From: Antedon mediterranea
Taxonomy: Eukaryota > Echinodermata > Crinoidea > Comatulida > Antedonidae
Reading direction: 5' to 3'
NCBI RefSeq assembly: GCF_964355755.1
Contig: NC_092676.1
Coordinates: 13,190,288 to 13,254,287 of the forward strand
DNA length: 64,000 nt
Part shown: positions 60,701 to 64,000 of the stretch, in pieces
Numbering within the stretch: the first letter of the stretch is position 1
Layout: each line of letters starts with the position of its first letter
Program-made: the position numbers and the translations under genes
The notes under the pieces: generated by a model
The model's input: only the letters and a program-made list of their open reading frames with translations
Databases searched by the model: none
What the model was told of the DNA's origin: nothing

Positions 60701-63498
60701 CGATGGAACTTGGTTACACAAAAACATCAAAGTGCTTAAAATCACATTTAAAACCGTTTTAGAGCATTTTGAGCATTTCGATAAAACTTTTCACACAAAA
60801 ACATCAAAGTGTACAAAATAGCTTCAAATCGCATTTAGAGAGGTTTTAGACCATTTTGTGCATTTCGATAAAACTTTTCACACAAAAACATCAAAGTGTA
60901 CAAAATAACTTCAAATCGTATTTAGAGACGTTTTAGACCATTTTGTGCATTTTGATAAAACTTTTCACACAAAAACATCAAATTGCACAAAATAGCTTAA
61001 TATCGTGTTTGAAAACGTTTTAAACCATTTTGAGCATGTCGATAAAACTTTTCACACAAAAATATCAAAGTGCACAGAATATCTTCAAATCGCATTTAGA
61101 GACGTTTTAGACCATTTTGTGCATTCGAAAAAATTTGTTAACATAAAAAGACCAAAGTGTTTAGAATATCTCCAAATCGCATTTGGAGACGTTTTAGACC
61201 ATTTTGTGTTTTTCGAAAAAACTTTTCACACAAAAACATCAAAGTGTACAAAATTCCTTCAAATCGCATTTGGAGACGTTTTAGACCATTTTGTGATTTT
61301 CGAAAAACTTTTCACACAAAAACATCAAAGTGTAGAAAATTGCTTCAAATCGCATTTAGAGATGTTTTAGACCATTTTGTGCATTTCGAAAAAATTTGTT
61401 AACATAAAAAGACCAAAGTGTTTATAATATCTCCAAATCGCATTTGGAGACGTTTTAGACCATTTTGTGCATTTCGATGACACTTGGTTACACAAAAACA
61501 TCAAAGTGCTTAAAATCACATTTAAAACCGTTTTAGAGCGTTTTGAGCATTTCGATAAACTTTTCAAACAAAAACATCCAAGTGTACAAAATAGCTTCAA
61601 ATCGTATTTGGAGACGTTTTAGACCATTTTGTGCGTTTCGATGAATCTTGGTTACATAAAAACATCAAAGTGCTTAAAATCACATTTAAAACCGTTTTAG
61701 TGCATTTTGAGCATTTCGAAAAAACTTTTCACACAAAAACATCAAAGTGCACAAAATAGCTTCAAATCGCATTTAGAGATGTTTTAGACCATTTTGTGCG
61801 TTTCGATAAAACTTTTCACACAAAAACGTCAAATTGCACAAAATAGCTTCAAATCGCATTTGGAGACGTTTTAGACCATTTTGTGCATTTCGAAAAAACT
61901 TTTTAACATAAAAACACCAAAGTGCTTAGAATAGCTTCAAATCGCATTTGGAGACGTTTTAGACCATTTTGTGCATTTCGATGAAACTTGGTTACACAAA
62001 AACATCAAAGTGCTTAAAATCACATTTGAAACCGTTTTAGAGCATTTTGAGCATTTCGATAAAACTTTTCACACAAAAACATCAAAGTGTACAAAATAGC
62101 TTCAAATCACATTTGAAACCGTTTTAGACCATTTTGAGCATTTCGATAAAACTTTTCACACAAAAACATCAAAGTGTACAAAATAGCTTCAAATCACATT
62201 TGAAACCGTTTTAGACCATTTTGAGCATTTCGATAAAACTTTTCACACAAAAACATCAAAGTGTACAAAATAGCTTCAAATCGCATTTGGAGACGTTTTA
62301 GACCATTTTGTGCATTTCGATGAAACTTGGTTACACAAAAACATCAAAGTGCTTAAAATTACATTTGAAAGCGTTTTAGAGCATTTTGAGCATTTCGATA
62401 ATACTTTTCACACAAAAACATCAAATTGCACAAAATAGCTTAATATTGTGTTTGAAAACGTTTTAAACCATTTTGAGCATGTCGATAAAACTTTTCACAC
62501 AAAAATATCAAAGTGCACAGAATATCTTCAAATCGCATTTGGAGACGTTTTAGACCATTTTGTGTTTTTCGAAAAAACTTTTCACACAAAAACATCAAAG
62601 TGCTTAAAATCACATTTAAAACCGTTTTAGAGCATTTTGAGCATTTCGATAAAACTTTTCACACAAAAACATAAAAGTGTACAAAATAGCTTCAAATCGC
62701 ATTTAGAGAGGTTTTAGACCATTTTGTGCATTTCGATAAAACTTTTCACACAAAAACATCAAAGTGTACAAAATAGCTTCAAATCGCATTTAGAGACGTT
62801 TTAGACCATTTTGTGCATTTCGATAAAACTTTTCACACAAAAACATCAAATTGCACAAAATAGCTTAATACCGTGTTTGAAATCGTTTTAAACCATTTTG
62901 AGCATGTCGATAAAACTTTTCACAAAAAAACATCAAAGTGCACAGAATAGCTTCAAATCGCATTTGGAGACGTTTTAAACCATTTTGAGCATTTCGATAA
63001 AACTTTTCACACAAAAACATCAAAGTGTACAAAATAGCTTCAAATCGCATTTAGAGAGGTTTTAGACCATTTTGTGCATTTCGATAAGACTTTTCACACA
63101 AAAACATCAAATTGCACAAAATAGCTTAATATCGTGTTTGAAAACGTTTTAAACCATTTTGAGCATGTCGATAAAACTTTTCACACAAAAATATCAAAGT
63201 GCACAGAATATCTTCAAATCGCATTTAGAGACGTTTTAGACCATTTTGTGCATTTCGAAAAAATTTGTTAACATAAAAAGACCAAAGTGTTTAGAATATC
63301 TCCAAATCGCATTTGGAGACGTTTTAGACCATTTTGTGCATTTCGATGAAACTTGGTTACACAAAAACATCAAAGTGCTTAAAATCACATTTGAAACCGT
63401 TTTAGACCATTTTGAGCGTTTCGATAAAACTTTTCACACAAATAAATCAGAGTGCACAAAATAGCTTCAAATCGCATTTGGAGACGTTTTAGACTATT
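57707..63498. repeat. 2896-bp duplication in the satellite
   Basis: 57707-60602 recurs at 60603-63498. Landmarks at 58109, 58471, 59552 and 59969 reappear exactly 2896 bases later. Shared private changes include AAATCTGTTAAC, CCATTATGTGC, CATTCGAAAAAAT (one base short) and CATCCAAGTG. Differences are few (CTAATTTAGAG at 57935 against CGCATTTAGAG, CATCCAATTG against CGTCAAATTG). Homology between the copies probably begins about 100 bases before 57707, and a third partial copy continues past 63246. Confidence 0.88.
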
Positions 63499-64000
63499 TT
63501 GTGCATTTCGAAAAAATTTGTTAACATAAAAAGACCAAAGTGTTTAGAATATCTCCAAATCGCATTTGGAGACGTTTTAAACCATTTTGTGCATTTCGAT
63601 GGAACTTGGTTACACAAAAACATCAAAGTGCTTAAAATCACATTTAAAACCGTTTTAGAGCATTTTGAGCATTTCGATAAAACTTTTCACACAAAAACAT
63701 CAAAGTGTACAAAATAGCTTCAAATCGCATTTGGAGACGTTTTAGACCATTTTGTGCATTTCGATGAAACTTGGTTACACAAAAACATCAAAGTGCTTAA
63801 AATTACATTTGAAAGCGTTTTAGAGCATTTTGAGCATTTCGATAATACTTTTCACACAAAAACATCAAATTGCACAAAATAGCTTAATATTGTGTTTGAA
63901 AACGTTTTAAACCATTTTGAGCATGTCGATAAAACTTTTCACACAAAAACTTCAAAGTGTACAAAATAGCTTCAAATCGCATTTGGAGACGTTTTAGACC

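Larger units (their letters stand above)
32224..64000. repeat. 87-bp satellite array, right block
   Basis: Same satellite, running from the LINE 5' end to the last base, so the array continues beyond the window. It contains higher-order units of 5343 and 4565 bp, then 1862-bp and 2896-bp local duplications. I found no unique-sequence segment, transposon or gene in these 31.8 kb. An unoccupied version of the Ngaro target monomer lies near 45698-45706. Confidence 0.97.

Noticed and set aside
32224-64000. Host genes or RNA genes hidden in the right satellite block
   Set aside because: Reading through shows only satellite monomers with no unique segment. No tRNA or rRNA signature was seen.

Overview
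The window looks like constitutive heterochromatin from a metazoan genome. I recognise no host gene in it. About 54.8 kb of the 64 kb is one AT-rich satellite with a core monomer of 87 bp. The array runs off both ends of the window and is broken by two retrotransposons. A Ngaro-type tyrosine-recombinase retrotransposon carrying an SGNH-hydrolase ORF, together with a CR1/Rex1-like LINE, suggests an aquatic animal such as a mollusc, another invertebrate or a fish-like chordate. That is inference; nothing here fixes the species.

Layout: (1) 1-5989, satellite. (2) 5990-12500, an apparently full-length Ngaro element on the + strand with the split direct repeats A1 ... B1-A2-B2. A1 (5990-6281) and A2 (11859-12151) show no substitution by eye. 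B1 (11562-11858) and B2 (12204-12500) differ at one base. Its genes are, in order, an SGNH/GDSL hydrolase (6411-7007), a Gag-like protein with a double Cys/His finger (7830-8738), reverse transcriptase plus RNase H (8752-10308, frame open from 8470) and a tyrosine recombinase (to 11300). (3) 12501-29534, satellite, starting with a 700-bp tandem duplication that contains an unoccupied version of the Ngaro insertion site. (4) 29535-32223, a 5'-truncated LINE on the - strand with an uninterrupted partial endonuclease plus reverse transcriptase ORF. (5) 32224-64000, satellite.

The satellite is a family of diverged monomer classes (about 86, 87 and 88 bp, and a 77-bp form with a 10-bp deletion). 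They are arranged in higher-order repeats of about 4.6-5.3 kb in the middle of the window, with younger local duplications of 700, 1862 and 2896 bp. Many ORFs of 60-124 codons lie in the satellite because 87 is 29 x 3 and some monomer classes lack the usual in-frame TAG. I regard these as non-coding.

In the Ngaro element, Gag would package the RNA, RT/RNase H would make cDNA that circularises through the split repeats, and the recombinase would insert the circle without duplicating the target. The junctions fit this: removing the element leaves an A8 tract identical to two empty paralogous sites in the window (about 13198 and 45698). The best-supported observations are this filled/empty site comparison, the short inverted repeat at the B-repeat end that may be the recombinase site, and the satellite rearrangement points at the LINE and at the 13.1-kb palindrome.
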